DNA of 64,000 nucleotides from Rhodobacteraceae bacterium UBA6197 (GCA_002422085.1 DISZ01000005.1:223428-287427); one strand, 5' to 3'; positions 16,813 to 26,647 are shown, counted from the stretch's first letter. The notes: generated from the sequence alone by a model not told the origin. A program made the numbers and translations.

Positions 16813-17778
16813 TCAGGACAATTTTCCAAAACCGCTATCTTGCCTTGCCCGGTATCCTGAAGGTGTCTTGCCGAACATCGCTTTGAACAGGCGCGAAAAC
16901 TGGGCTTGGTCAGAAAACCCAAATCGGTAGGCGATTTCGGCAATGGGCGCCGGATTTGGCAATTCCAGAATGTCGCGCGCGGCTATCAACCGCTGTTCAC
17001 GAATGTATTGCGACACCGTGACGTTTGCCCCGGAAAACAACTCGTGCAGATAGCGTTTGGAAATTCCGCAGGCCTCGGAAACCATTTCTGGCGACAAGCC
17101 AGGGTTGGCGAGGCTGGCGCGGATCATCGCTTCGGCGCGCCGCAGATGGGCCGCCCGCACGGATGATCGCACCCCGTCGTCGGCATCGGATTGGCCATCG
17201 AGGGACAGGGCCAGAAGCTCGATCAACTGACGCCCCAGGACTTGGGCGCTGTTTCCATCCTGAGGAGCCTGGGTGAAGATTTGCTGGGCGAACATGGTAA
17301 ACAACCCGCCAACTCCGGTGTTGCCGTCAAATATCTTGGCGCAAAACCGATCGGGTTGGCGCAGCTTTTCGCACAGCATGGCCTTTGATATCTTCAAGAC
17401 ACACAGATCGTTCGCGGCAGAATACGAGAATTTGTAAGGCTCATCCCCGCGCTCCAGCAAAAACCCGCCCGGTTCGCAGCGCACATCACGACCAAGCTGG
17501 CGAAATTCCACCGGGCTACGGCGCGGAATGGTGATCAGGTATTCCTCGTCGCTGGCCTCTGAAATATGGCGGGGGCGGCGTTCATATTGCATCGCCTCTG
17601 TTTGCAGTCGCGATATTGAAACCTGCCCGATCACGCGTCGTTCCAGGTGGCCATTGAAAGTCGCGGCATCGCGAAAGGTCAGGTGCAGCGGAAAATAGGT
17701 TTCGGCAATCACCGCATCCCAGTGCGCCGCACGCTGGGCTGGTGGCGTTGTGGCGGTGCTATGAGCGGTCGCAGTCAC
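16813..17778 (-). CDS. AraC-family transcriptional regulator
   Basis: A 321-residue regulator: an N-terminal sensing domain of the AraC-binding-like type (FPLHLTFRDAATFNGHLERR, RRSPVEFRQLGRDV, EPGGFLLERGDEPY) and a C-terminal double helix-turn-helix from about residue 215 (GLSPEMVSEACGISKRYLHE, then APIAEIAYRFGFSDQAQFSR and the FKAMFGKTPSGYR signature). The frame is open to 17958, but the GTG at 17778 has GGGGGAGGG upstream and gives the normal family length. It is divergent from hyuB with a 333-base intergenic region holding a 13-bp inverted repeat, so it probably controls the hyu-liv operon in response to its substrate. Confidence 0.85.
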   Translation of the reverse strand: MTATAHSTATTPPAQRAAHWDAVIAETYFPLHLTFRDAATFNGHLERRVIGQVSISRLQTEAMQYERRPRHISEASDEEYLITIPRRSPVEFRQLGRDVRCEPGGFLLERGDEPYKFSYSAANDLCVLKISKAMLCEKLRQPDRFCAKIFDGNTGVGGLFTMFAQQIFTQAPQDGNSAQVLGRQLIELLALSLDGQSDADDGVRSSVRAAHLRRAEAMIRASLANPGLSPEMVSEACGISKRYLHELFSGANVTVSQYIREQRLIAARDILELPNPAPIAEIAYRFGFSDQAQFSRLFKAMFGKTPSGYRARQDSGFGKLS

Positions 17779-17946
17779 GGCAACGCCCTCCCCCAAACGC
17801 TTCGCCTCGCATTTTTCGTAAACCCTACCCCCCAAGCGTGCAAGATAATTTCGCACAACCATGGCGCCAGTGCACCCTGTGACAAAGTTTCGTGCGCTGT
17901 GGAACAAATCGGCGGTCTTCGTGCACGGACTGACAAAAGATCGCGC

Positions 17947-17985
17947 ACCCTGACGCAATACCGAATAGCTGCATTGCGTCAGGGT
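17947..17985. promoter_or_regulatory. 13-bp perfect inverted repeat, candidate operator of the hyu operon
   Basis: ACCCTGACGCAAT (17947-17959) and ATTGCGTCAGGGT (17973-17985) form a perfect inverted repeat with a 13-base spacer, so equivalent positions are 26 bases apart. It lies 127 bases upstream of hyuB in the 333-base gap after the divergent AraC gene, and nothing else in the gap looks coding. It could be the AraC regulator's binding site or a leader hairpin; the spacing suits two DNA-binding subunits on one face of the helix. Confidence 0.6.
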
Positions 17986-18111
17986 AATCCCAGAAAAACG
18001 AGAGGCCGAAGAATCGGCACGACCCAGGGAGAACCATCCGTATCAGGCCTTCGGGCATGGCCCCTGACTCGTGCACCTTTTCTGCGGCGTCTTTCCAAAG
18101 GGAGATGGACG

Positions 18112-19860
18112 ATGACCAAACGCAAAGTGGATCCGATTACGCTGTCGGTGGTTCGCGGGGTGCTGGAGACGACGCAGCGCGAAATGACGCTGACACTGGA
18201 GCAGACGGCGCGCAGCTCTGTTTTCAACCTTGCGCATGACTATTCGACGGCCCTTTTCAACGCAACGCCAGAGATGATCCTGCAAGGTCAGGACATTCCG
18301 ATCCACCTTGGCAGCCTGATACCGGCGATGAAGTCGGTGGCCAAGTATTTCGAGGGCGATATCCACGACGGCGACCTGATCTTGCACAATGATCCGGAAT
18401 ACGGCGGGTCGCACATCATCGACACCTGCATGTATTATCCGGTGTTCTATGAGGGCGAACTGGTGTTCTGGACCGTCTGCAAGGGCCATTTGACCGATAT
18501 CGGCGGCCCGGTGCCTGCAGGCTATAACCCCGCCGCGAAAGAGATTTTCGCCGAAGGCTTGCGCATCCCGCCGATCAAGCTGTGGGACAAAGGCAAGCCG
18601 CGCAAGGACGTGATGAACCTGTTGCTGACCAACATGCGCGCTCGCCGCGACCAGGAGGGTGATTTCAATGCTCTGATCGGGGCCTGTCAGGTTGGCGCGC
18701 GCAACCTGCGCAATCTGATGGACAAATACGGCAAGGAAACGGTGCAAGAGTGCATTGCTGAACTGCTGGACATGGCCGAAGCCCATATGCGCAAGCTGAT
18801 CGCCGCCGTGCCGGATGGCACCTATAGCGGCACTGCCATTCTGGAGGATGCCGGCCACGGCTTTGGCGATTTTGAAATCCGCGCCGAGGTGACGATCAAG
18901 GGCAATGGCGTTCACATCACCATCGCTTCGCCGCCTCAGATCCCGTATTTCATCAACAGCTATGAGGGCAACAGCTATTCTGGGGTCTATCTGGGGCTGA
19001 TGATGTTCGCGCAACTGCCGCCACCCTATAACGAGGGGCTGTATCGCTGTGTGACCGTGGACATGGGGGCCAAAGGCTCGCTGTGCAACGCCAAGTCGCC
19101 TGCGCCGCATATGAACTGCACTACCACGCCGATGGAAACGCTGACCGATGCGGTGCGTCTGGCCTTTGAACAGGCCGCCCCCGACAAGGTTTGTGCGAGC
19201 TGGGGCCACGCCAATGGCTGCAATATCGCGGGTTGGGACAAGCGGCACGACGAGGAATATGTAACGATGGTTCTGGCCTCGATCATCTCAGGCGCGGGGG
19301 CGACGGCATCACAGGATGGTTGGCATGCGGTGGGGCCAGAATGCTGTTTCGGCGCGCTGACCAGTGGTGATATCGAGATGCTGGAGCACAGCTATCCGAT
19401 CATCATTCACCGCTACGGCTTGATGGAAGACAGCGGCGGCGCGGGCAAGAACCGGGGCGGCTCGGGCACCTGCTGGGAGGTCGAGCCGCTGGACACGCCG
19501 ATGACATTGATCACCTTCGGCGAGGGCCGCCGCATTCCGGCGATGGGGGCGGCAGGCGCGAAATCGGCGATGATTGCACCCAAAGTCGGTCGGCTTGAGC
19601 TGACCCGAAATGGCGAGGTCGAGGTCATCACCGATAACGTGATCGAAACCATCCAGCCTGGCCAGCGGGCGGCCAACCGCAATCCCGGTGGCGGTGGCTT
19701 TGGCAACCCGTTCCAGCGCGAGGTGCAAAAGGTGGTCGAGGACGTTCGCAACGGTCTGGTCAGTCTTGACGGTGCGCGGCTGGATTATGGCGTGGTCATC
19801 ACCGACCGGGATACGCTGACAGTCGATAGCGCCGCCACCGCAAAACTGCGCGCCGCCTAA
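18112..19860 (+). CDS. hyuB: hydantoinase B / oxoprolinase beta-type subunit
   Basis: Beta subunit of an ATP-dependent cyclic amide hydrolase of the HyuAB/5-oxoprolinase family. The 582-residue protein has the HyuB signatures LHNDPEYGGSHIIDTCMYYP, KGHLTDIGGPVPAGYNP, DFEIRAEVTI, and GGAGKNRGGSG followed by NRNPGGGGFGNPFQR at the C-terminus. In this family the A subunit phosphorylates the amide using ATP and the B subunit completes hydrolysis. The ATG at 18112 follows AAAGGGAG, and the frame upstream is spurious. hyuA follows after 86 bases. Separate subunits of 582 and 694 residues are the arrangement of bacterial N-methylhydantoinases and of caprolactamase-type enzymes, so the substrate could be a hydantoin, 5-oxoproline or a lactam. 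Confidence 0.9.
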   Translation: MTKRKVDPITLSVVRGVLETTQREMTLTLEQTARSSVFNLAHDYSTALFNATPEMILQGQDIPIHLGSLIPAMKSVAKYFEGDIHDGDLILHNDPEYGGSHIIDTCMYYPVFYEGELVFWTVCKGHLTDIGGPVPAGYNPAAKEIFAEGLRIPPIKLWDKGKPRKDVMNLLLTNMRARRDQEGDFNALIGACQVGARNLRNLMDKYGKETVQECIAELLDMAEAHMRKLIAAVPDGTYSGTAILEDAGHGFGDFEIRAEVTIKGNGVHITIASPPQIPYFINSYEGNSYSGVYLGLMMFAQLPPPYNEGLYRCVTVDMGAKGSLCNAKSPAPHMNCTTTPMETLTDAVRLAFEQAAPDKVCASWGHANGCNIAGWDKRHDEEYVTMVLASIISGAGATASQDGWHAVGPECCFGALTSGDIEMLEHSYPIIIHRYGLMEDSGGAGKNRGGSGTCWEVEPLDTPMTLITFGEGRRIPAMGAAGAKSAMIAPKVGRLELTRNGEVEVITDNVIETIQPGQRAANRNPGGGGFGNPFQREVQKVVEDVRNGLVSLDGARLDYGVVITDRDTLTVDSAATAKLRAA

Positions 19861-19946
19861 TCCGCATTTCACACCGACACGCCTGCCGACTGGTCGCGCC
19901 CCGTGCTGCGCCCGCAGGCCTGTCATACCCTGAAAGGATCACTTGA

Positions 19947-22031
19947 ATGCAAAACCAATATCGCCTTGGCATCGACGCAGGCGGCACCTTCACCGACTTT
20001 ATTCTGGCCGATCGCAAGGGCGAGGTGCGGATATTCAAGGCGCTCTCGACGCCAAACAATCCCACGCTTGCCATCCGCAATGGTCTGAAGCTGATCGAGG
20101 AAGAAACCGGAATCTCTCCACGCGAGATCGTGTCGAATTCCGACCTGTGCATTAACGGCACCACAGTCGGGCTGAACGCGCTCATCACCCATAACGGCGC
20201 CAAGACCGGCCTGATCGCCACCAAGGGCCACGAAGACAGCATCGAAATCCGCCTCGGCCACAAGGAAGACGGCTATCGCTATGACCCTGAATATCCGCCG
20301 ACAACCATGCTGGTGCCGCGCTATTTGCGCCGCGGTGTGTCCGAGAGGGTGATCTCGACCGGCGCGGTCTACACCGTTCTGGATGAGGAAGAGGTGCGCG
20401 AAGCCTGCCGTCATTTCATCCGCGAGGGTGTGGAATCCGTAGCGATTTCCTTTGTCTGGTCCGTGTTGCACACCGCACACGAACTGCGCGCCGCCGAAAT
20501 CGTGCGCGAAATGATGCCGAACGTGCGCCTGACCATCGGCAGCGCCCTGTATCCGCAGGTGCGCGAATATACCCGCACCTCAACCGCCGTCGTGAACGCC
20601 TATCTGGCCCCGATCCTGCAACGCTATGTCGAGGCGGTAGATGGCTATTTCCAAAGCTTGGGTGCGCGCCATCCGGTGCGGTATTTCCAGTCCAATGGTG
20701 GGTTGGCACTGGGCAACGTGGTGTCGGATCAGTCGGTCTATGCCATCAATTCCGGCCCCGCCTCGGCACCTCAGGCGGCGCTGTATGTCGGTCAGCCGTG
20801 GGATCTGAAGAACATCATCACCGTCGATATGGGCGGCACTTCTTTTGACATCACGCTGACCCGCGACGGGCGGGCGAATGTGTCGAAAAACATCGACTTC
20901 CTGCGCTACCGCATCGGTATTCCAATGATTCAGGTCGAGACTCTGGGCGCGGGCGGCGGGTCGATCGGGTGGATCGATGATATGGGCCTGTTGCAGATGG
21001 GGCCGCAATCGGCGGGCTCTGATCCGGGACCGGCCTGCTATGACCAAGGCGGACAGCGGCCGACCACCACCGACGCCAACCTGATCCTTGGCTACCTCAA
21101 TCCCGATGGTCTGGTGGGAGGTCGGCTGCCGTTGAACGTGGAACGCGCGCGCACGGCGATCAAGACGCATCTGGCCGATCCACTGAAACTGACGGTCGAA
21201 CAGGCGGCCTTTGGCATGTTCACCATCGTCAACAACAACATGGTCAACGCCATCCGCCGCGTGTCGGTGGAACGCGGCTACGACCCGCGGGATTTCGTGC
21301 TGAACTGCGCGGGGGGGGCCACGGGCGCGCATATCATGGCGCTGGCGCGGGAAATGGGCATCACCAAGGTATTGATTTCCAAGCTGGCATCGGGGCTTTG
21401 CGCCTTTGGGCAGATCCTGTCGGATGTGAAATACAACTACATGGCACCCGCTCCGGTGCGGCTGGAGGGGGCCGAGTCCGCCGCCCGTCTGGATGCGCTG
21501 TTCAGCGGTCTGGAGGAGCGCGGGACGAAAGACCTGAAAGCGGATAATTTCACCGAAGACCGCATCTCGATCCGCCGCAGTCTGGACATGCGCTATGTCG
21601 GCCAGGTCCATGAATGCACCGTCGACGTCGAGGCCTTCGCCATCGACGAGGCCGCTTTGGATCGCCTGAAAGACGCCTTCCACACCCGCCACGAAGAGCT
21701 TTACACCTATTCCGAGCCGCAAAGTGCCGTCGAGGTGGTGAACGTCGAAAGCGCGATTTCGGGGGCGGTGGACCGTCCGACACGGATGGTGATCGCGGCA
21801 GGGCGCGGTGCGCATACCGCATTGAAGAGCACCCGCCCGATGATCTTCAACGCCGAGGGTATTGCGCAAGACACGCCGGTTTATGACGGCGCGCTGCTTG
21901 GGGCGGGCGATGCGCTGCTGGGGCCCGCGGTCATTCAGGAAGTCACCACGACACTGGTGATCGAGCCGGGATGGCAGGCCGAACTGGATGCAACCGGCGT
22001 CTATGTCGTGACGCAAACGGCGGCAGCGTAA
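19947..22031 (+). CDS. hyuA: hydantoinase A / oxoprolinase alpha-type subunit
   Basis: ATP-binding alpha subunit of the HyuAB-type cyclic amide hydrolase, 694 residues. The N-terminal YRLGIDAGGTFTDFILADR is the ASKHA phosphate-binding loop; TVDMGGTSFDITLTRDGRA (about 293-311) is the second nucleotide motif; QVETLGAGGGSIGWID, a GSDPGPACYDQGG segment and FVLNCAGGATGAHIMALA complete the fold. Start ATG 19947 has AAAGGATCA upstream. It is followed by livG after one base, so uptake and ring opening are encoded together. Family assignment is firm; the specific substrate is not. Confidence 0.92.
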   Translation: MQNQYRLGIDAGGTFTDFILADRKGEVRIFKALSTPNNPTLAIRNGLKLIEEETGISPREIVSNSDLCINGTTVGLNALITHNGAKTGLIATKGHEDSIEIRLGHKEDGYRYDPEYPPTTMLVPRYLRRGVSERVISTGAVYTVLDEEEVREACRHFIREGVESVAISFVWSVLHTAHELRAAEIVREMMPNVRLTIGSALYPQVREYTRTSTAVVNAYLAPILQRYVEAVDGYFQSLGARHPVRYFQSNGGLALGNVVSDQSVYAINSGPASAPQAALYVGQPWDLKNIITVDMGGTSFDITLTRDGRANVSKNIDFLRYRIGIPMIQVETLGAGGGSIGWIDDMGLLQMGPQSAGSDPGPACYDQGGQRPTTTDANLILGYLNPDGLVGGRLPLNVERARTAIKTHLADPLKLTVEQAAFGMFTIVNNNMVNAIRRVSVERGYDPRDFVLNCAGGATGAHIMALAREMGITKVLISKLASGLCAFGQILSDVKYNYMAPAPVRLEGAESAARLDALFSGLEERGTKDLKADNFTEDRISIRRSLDMRYVGQVHECTVDVEAFAIDEAALDRLKDAFHTRHEELYTYSEPQSAVEVVNVESAISGAVDRPTRMVIAAGRGAHTALKSTRPMIFNAEGIAQDTPVYDGALLGAGDALLGPAVIQEVTTTLVIEPGWQAELDATGVYVVTQTAAA

Positions 22032-22032
22032 G

Positions 22033-22761
22033 ATGGGGCTGGCGCTGGAAAACGTGGGGGTTTCCTTTGGCGGGTTTCAGGCCCTTGGCGGGGTGTCTTT
22101 GACAGTCCGCCAAGGGCAGGTCATGGGGCTGATCGGTCCGAATGGCGCTGGAAAAACCACTTGTGTCAATATCTTGACCGGATTTCAACGCCCGACTGAG
22201 GGACGTGTCAGCCTGGGCACACGCGATGTGTCACGCCTGTCAGCCCATGCCCTGCGCCGTCTGGGCGTGGCGCGAACCTTCCAGGCGGGGCGGCTTTTCA
22301 CCGGCCTTGATGTGCTGGACAATCTGGCGGTCACCGGCGTCGGCCTTGGCCAATCGCGCCATCACGCCGAGGTCGAGGCCATAGCGCTTTTGGACTGGAT
22401 GGGCTTGACCGGCATGCAAAGCCGGTCTGCCGCGGGGTTGCCCTATACGGATGAACGCCGCGTGGCGATTGCCCGCGCTCTGATCGGCAAGCCGCAGTTC
22501 CTGCTGCTGGACGAACCCGCCGCGGGTATGTCCGAACCCGAGGCCGCAGACCTCGCAGCACTTATTGCCCGCATCGCCACCGAGTTGGGGGTAGGGGTGC
22601 TGCTGATCGAACACAATGTCGGGCTGGTGCTGTCGGTCTGCGCGCATGTGGTCGTGCTGGATGGGGGCCGGGTGATCGAAACGGGCGACCGCGCCGCCAT
22701 CCTGTCCAGCCGCGCCGTGCGCGAGGCCTATCTGGGTGCCGACCATCAGGAGGTCGCGTGA
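22033..22761 (+). CDS. livG: branched-chain-type ABC transporter ATP-binding protein (LivG-like)
   Basis: One of two ATPases of a hydrophobic-amino-acid-type importer, 242 residues. Walker A is GPNGAGKTT (about residues 37-45), Walker B FLLLDEPAAGM, and the switch histidine is in LLIEHNVG. The signature LPYTDERRVAIARAL lacks the usual LSGGQ, which is typical for LivG-type subunits. It starts one base after hyuA. The importer probably brings in the cyclic amide or its opened form. Confidence 0.9.
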   Translation: MGLALENVGVSFGGFQALGGVSLTVRQGQVMGLIGPNGAGKTTCVNILTGFQRPTEGRVSLGTRDVSRLSAHALRRLGVARTFQAGRLFTGLDVLDNLAVTGVGLGQSRHHAEVEAIALLDWMGLTGMQSRSAAGLPYTDERRVAIARALIGKPQFLLLDEPAAGMSEPEAADLAALIARIATELGVGVLLIEHNVGLVLSVCAHVVVLDGGRVIETGDRAAILSSRAVREAYLGADHQEVA

Positions 22762-23483
22762 TGTCCAAGCTGGGGATTTTCGATTTGTCGGTGCGCTATG
22801 GCAAGCTGACGGCCGTCAATAATATCTCTTTCACCGTTGCCGAGGGCGAGCGGGTTTTCATCTCGGGGCCGAACGGGGCGGGGAAATCTTCGCTGCTGGC
22901 GGCGATTGCGGGAGAGGTGCGTGCCGCGCATGGCCGGATCGAGATGGATGGCGACATCCTGTCGGGCCGCGTTCCCGAGGCGATCGCGCGACGTGGGTTG
23001 TCGATGGTGCCGGAAGGGCGGCGGATTTTTCGCGCGCTGTCGGTGCAGGAAAACCTGATGGTCGGGGTCGGGTTGCGCCGTGACAAAACGGCGGTTCCCG
23101 ACGATCTGGAGGCGATCTATGCCGCTTTCCCGATCCTTGGAACCCGCCGCCACGCCAATGCGGGAGCCTTGTCGGGCGGGCAGCAGCAGATGCTGGCGAT
23201 TGGCCGCGCGCTGATGACCAATCCCAAATTGATGCTGGTGGACGAACCGTCATTGGGGCTGGCCCCGCGCGTGGTCGACGAGGTTTACGACCGCCTTTGC
23301 AGCCTTCAGGCACAACGCGGCCTGACGCTGGTGATTGTCGAGCAAAGCTCGGCGCGGGCGGGGCGCGTGGGGGGGCGGATGCTGCTGCTGCGCGGGGGCC
23401 AGATCGTGGCCGATGGTGATGCCGCCAGTTTTGCCGCCGACGATTTGTTGAAGGAAGCCTATTTCGGAAAGGCCGCGCCATGA
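22761..23483 (+). CDS. livF: branched-chain-type ABC transporter ATP-binding protein (LivF-like)
   Basis: Second ATPase of the importer, 240 residues. Walker A SGPNGAGKSS, the LivF-type MVPEGRRIF block, signature ALSGGQQQMLAIGRAL and Walker B LMLVDEPSLGLAP are all present. The ATG at 22761 overlaps the livG stop (TGATG), so translation is coupled. The switch histidine position reads VIVEQSSA, a Gln-Ser context usual in LivF. Confidence 0.9.
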   Translation: MSKLGIFDLSVRYGKLTAVNNISFTVAEGERVFISGPNGAGKSSLLAAIAGEVRAAHGRIEMDGDILSGRVPEAIARRGLSMVPEGRRIFRALSVQENLMVGVGLRRDKTAVPDDLEAIYAAFPILGTRRHANAGALSGGQQQMLAIGRALMTNPKLMLVDEPSLGLAPRVVDEVYDRLCSLQAQRGLTLVIVEQSSARAGRVGGRMLLLRGGQIVADGDAASFAADDLLKEAYFGKAAP

Positions 23484-24388
23484 CGCTGCAACTTGTATTC
23501 GATGCGCTGTCCCTCGGGGGCATCTATGCGATTGCCGCGCTGGGCATTGCACTGATTTTCGGCGTGATGAAGTTGGTAAACTTTGCCCATGGCCAGTTCA
23601 TCGCCTTTGCCGTCTTTGCGCTGATCGTGCCTTCCACCGATGCGGTGGCGGTGATGGGGCTGGGTGCGGCACCTGCACTTGTGCTGGTGCCTGCGCTTTT
23701 GGCGGTAGGCGCGGGGTTGGCGGTGGCGTCGGAATATCTGGTGTTTCGCCCGCTGCGGAATGTCTCGCCCGTGGCGCTGATGGTGGCCAGTTTCGCGCTG
23801 GGTGTAGTGATCCAGAACGCCTTGCTGGTGATCTATGGCGGCAGACCCAAGGCGATCAGCCTGTGGCCCGAACTTGGCAAACCCGTGCGCCTGCTGGGGG
23901 CCGAGGTGCCGATGCTGCAAATCATGGTGATCTGTGCGGTTTTGCTGGTCCTGGCGCTGCTGGCGATAATGCTCAAACGCAGCCGGGTCGGGCTGGAGAT
24001 GCGGGCGGCCGCCGAAGATTTCGGCATGGCGCGGTTGCTGGGGGTGCGGGCCAATGCGGTGATCGCCGGAGCCTTCGCGCTGTCGGGGGCGCTGGCGGCG
24101 ACGGTGGCTCTGGTGCTCGTGGCGCAAACCGGTGTGGCTGATGTGCGGATGGGTGGGCAGATCATGTTGATCGCCTTTATCGCCACCGTGGTCGGCGGCA
24201 TGGGCAGCTTGCCCGGTGCGGTGGCCGCAGGGTTTGCGATTGGTGCCGTGTCTGTTGCCTTGCAAGCCGTCCTGCCGATCGAGGCGCGGCCTTTCCGCGA
24301 CGCCTTCCTCTATGGCCTTGTTATCCTTGTTCTTCTTCTGCGTCCACAGGGGCTTTTTGCCTCTGCCAGCGCCAAGCCGAGGGTCTGA
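23480..24388 (+). CDS. livH: branched-chain-type ABC transporter permease (LivH-like)
   Basis: Inner-membrane permease of the importer, 302 residues with about eight hydrophobic segments. Recognised by SLGGIYAIAALGIALIFGVM, MKLVNFAHGQFIAF near the N-terminus, and the cytoplasmic coupling loop RAAAEDFGMARLLGVRANAV followed by FALSGALAA. The start overlaps the livF stop by four bases (ATGA). Liv-type permeases carry amino acids, amides or urea, so the fold does not fix the substrate. Confidence 0.9.
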   Translation: MTLQLVFDALSLGGIYAIAALGIALIFGVMKLVNFAHGQFIAFAVFALIVPSTDAVAVMGLGAAPALVLVPALLAVGAGLAVASEYLVFRPLRNVSPVALMVASFALGVVIQNALLVIYGGRPKAISLWPELGKPVRLLGAEVPMLQIMVICAVLLVLALLAIMLKRSRVGLEMRAAAEDFGMARLLGVRANAVIAGAFALSGALAATVALVLVAQTGVADVRMGGQIMLIAFIATVVGGMGSLPGAVAAGFAIGAVSVALQAVLPIEARPFRDAFLYGLVILVLLLRPQGLFASASAKPRV

Positions 24389-24389
24389 T

Positions 24390-25439
24390 ATGACCGAACA
24401 CCAAGCCCGTAAACTGGCCAGCTTGACCACGCCTTTGCTGCTGATCGCGCTGCTGACCGCCTTTGTGCTGCTGATCGACGCCTTTGGCGACCGCTCGCTT
24501 GGTCGTATGGCTGCCGAGACGTTGATCCGCGTCACGCTTGTGGTGGGGTTCTGGATATTCGCCGGAAATTCGGGCGTCATCAGCTTTGGCCACGCGGCTT
24601 TTGCCTGTGTGGGGGCCTATGTCTCGGCCTGGATGACGCTGAAGCCCGCGATGAAATCGCTGTTGCTGCCCGGTCTGCCTGATTGGGTGGCGCAAGCCGA
24701 ATGGCATGTGCTTCCCGCAGCGGTAGTGGCGGGAGTTATGGCCGCACTGCTGGCGCTGGCGACGGGGGCCGCCATTCTAAGGCTGTCGGGCATTGCCGCC
24801 TCTATCGCCACCTTTGCCTTTCTGGCGATGGTGAACACGATCTGGGCGAACTGGACGCCGGTGACAGGCGGAACGTCGTCCGTCGTGGGTCTTGCACGCT
24901 ATGTCACTCCGTGGGTGGGGCTGGGCTGGGCATCGGTTGCGATTGTGGTGGCCGCGATTTATGGGGCGTCGGCATCGGGGCTTGCGCTGCGTGCCACCCG
25001 CGAAGACGAGGTCGCGGCAAGTGCCAGCGGCATCGACCGTTACCGCCACCGCCTGGCCGCCTTTACCGTTTCGGCGTTCTTCTGCGGTGTCGGTGGCGCG
25101 CTGATGGGCCATCTCATCGGCGTCATCAATCCCGACGGGTTTTATCTGAGCCTGACTTTCCTGATGCTGGCGATGCTGGTGGTGGGCGGGATCGGCAGCC
25201 TTTCGGGCGCCGTGGTGGGGGTGCTTGTCGTTTCGATCGCGGTCGAAGGGCTGGTCCGCCTGGAGAAGGGCGTCACACTGGGTGCAACCCAGTTTGCGCT
25301 GCCAGCGGGAAGTCAGGAAATCCTGATCGGCCTTGCCATGATCTTCGTTCTGATTTTCCGCTCTGCCGGTCTGTTGGCGGGGCGCGATCTCATCTTGCCT
25401 GCCGCGTGGGTCGCGGGGCGGGCGAAAACAACCAAATGA
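24390..25439 (+). CDS. livM: branched-chain-type ABC transporter permease (LivM-like)
   Basis: Second permease, 349 residues, with about nine or ten membrane segments. GNSGVISFGHAAFACVGAYV is the LivM signature, and RATREDEVAASASGIDRYRH is the EAA-like coupling loop that contacts the ATPases; VVGGIGSLSGAVVGV follows. The ATG at 24390 lies one base after the livH stop. The solute-binding protein follows 25 bases later. Confidence 0.9.
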   Translation: MTEHQARKLASLTTPLLLIALLTAFVLLIDAFGDRSLGRMAAETLIRVTLVVGFWIFAGNSGVISFGHAAFACVGAYVSAWMTLKPAMKSLLLPGLPDWVAQAEWHVLPAAVVAGVMAALLALATGAAILRLSGIAASIATFAFLAMVNTIWANWTPVTGGTSSVVGLARYVTPWVGLGWASVAIVVAAIYGASASGLALRATREDEVAASASGIDRYRHRLAAFTVSAFFCGVGGALMGHLIGVINPDGFYLSLTFLMLAMLVVGGIGSLSGAVVGVLVVSIAVEGLVRLEKGVTLGATQFALPAGSQEILIGLAMIFVLIFRSAGLLAGRDLILPAAWVAGRAKTTK

Positions 25440-25464
25440 CCCGAACAAACAACAGGAGAAAGCT

Positions 25465-26640
25465 ATGAAATACCTGACCCTTGGCGTTGCGCTTGTCGCG
25501 GCGCTGGCAACGCCGGTGATGGCGGACGACATCACGGTGGGCTTTGCGATTGCCAAGTCTGGCTGGATGGAAGCCTACGACACACCTGCCGCCACGGCTG
25601 CGAAAATCCGCATTGGCGAGATCAATACAGCGGGCGGCCTTTTGGGAAAGCAGCTCAAGTGGATCGAAGCGGATACCCGTACCGACCGTGCCGAGGCCGC
25701 CAAGGCCGGGTTGGAAATGGTGGACCAGGGCGCGCAGATGATGGTGGTCTCTTGCGACTACGATTTCGGTGCCCCAGCTGCCCTTGTGGCCGAAGGCGAG
25801 GGCATGAATTCGTTCTTTCTTTGCGCCGAAGATGTGAAAGCGGGGATTCAAGGCGTGGGCCCGAATGCCTTCTCGTCATCGGTGCTGGCGCCTGTTCAGG
25901 GCGCCACGATGGCGGAATGGTCCTACAAGACGCGCGATGCCCGCAAGGCCTATGTGCTGGAAGATACGTTCATCGAATACAACAAGGGTATCTGCACCGG
26001 CTTTGACTGGATGTTCCCACGCCTTGATGGGGCGGAAATCGTCGGGCGCGATACGTTCAAGAACGATGACGCTTCCATAGCAAGCCAGATTACCCGGATC
26101 AAGGCACTGCCCCAAGAGCCGGATGTGATCATGCTGTGTTCGGTGATGCCGGGGGCCGCGGCGGCCGTCCGTCAGATCCGCGCCGCCGGGATCAATTCGC
26201 TGATCCTGAACGGGTCTGCGGTTGACGGCAGCTATTGGCTGAACGCCACGCCCGACCTGTCCGGCTTTGTCGTGCCGGTGCAGGGCTCGATCTATGGCGA
26301 CGATCCGCGCCCCGAGGTCGAGGCTTTCAACGCGGCCTATGAAAAGGCCACCGGAGCGCGGCCAGCCAGCCAATACGCCTATCCGGGCTATGTGCTGATC
26401 GACCTTTGGGCCAAGGCGGTGGATCGCGCAGGCACGGTCGAAGGTGCCGCTGTGACGGCAGAGTTGGAAAAGATGAAGGATGAACCGACAGCCTTTGGTC
26501 CGCGCAACTTCTCGTCCGAATTGCACCACCAGAACACCGCGCTGATGCAGATCATCGAAATCACCAACGGCAAACCCGCCCGCGTGGACGAATGGCGCAT
26601 TTCCGAACCCGTCCCGATGGACGTTCTGATCGCGAAATAA
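25465..26640 (+). CDS. periplasmic binding protein of the branched-chain/amide ABC transporter
   Basis: Solute-binding component of the importer, 391 residues. A classical signal peptide MKYLTLGVALVAALATPVMA is cut before DDITVGFAI. The mature part shows the Leu/Ile/Val- and amide-binding fold: an AATAAKIRIGEINTAGGLLG block, then a GGDxAE-like WIEADTRTDRAEAAKAG and YAYPGYVLIDLWAKAV in the C-terminal lobe. Position 5 of 5 in the liv set after hyuBA suggests that it binds the cyclic amide; its pocket cannot be read from sequence. A stem-loop after the stop ends the transcript. Confidence 0.88.
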   Translation: MKYLTLGVALVAALATPVMADDITVGFAIAKSGWMEAYDTPAATAAKIRIGEINTAGGLLGKQLKWIEADTRTDRAEAAKAGLEMVDQGAQMMVVSCDYDFGAPAALVAEGEGMNSFFLCAEDVKAGIQGVGPNAFSSSVLAPVQGATMAEWSYKTRDARKAYVLEDTFIEYNKGICTGFDWMFPRLDGAEIVGRDTFKNDDASIASQITRIKALPQEPDVIMLCSVMPGAAAAVRQIRAAGINSLILNGSAVDGSYWLNATPDLSGFVVPVQGSIYGDDPRPEVEAFNAAYEKATGARPASQYAYPGYVLIDLWAKAVDRAGTVEGAAVTAELEKMKDEPTAFGPRNFSSELHHQNTALMQIIEITNGKPARVDEWRISEPVPMDVLIAK

Positions 26641-26647
26641 TGCGCCC

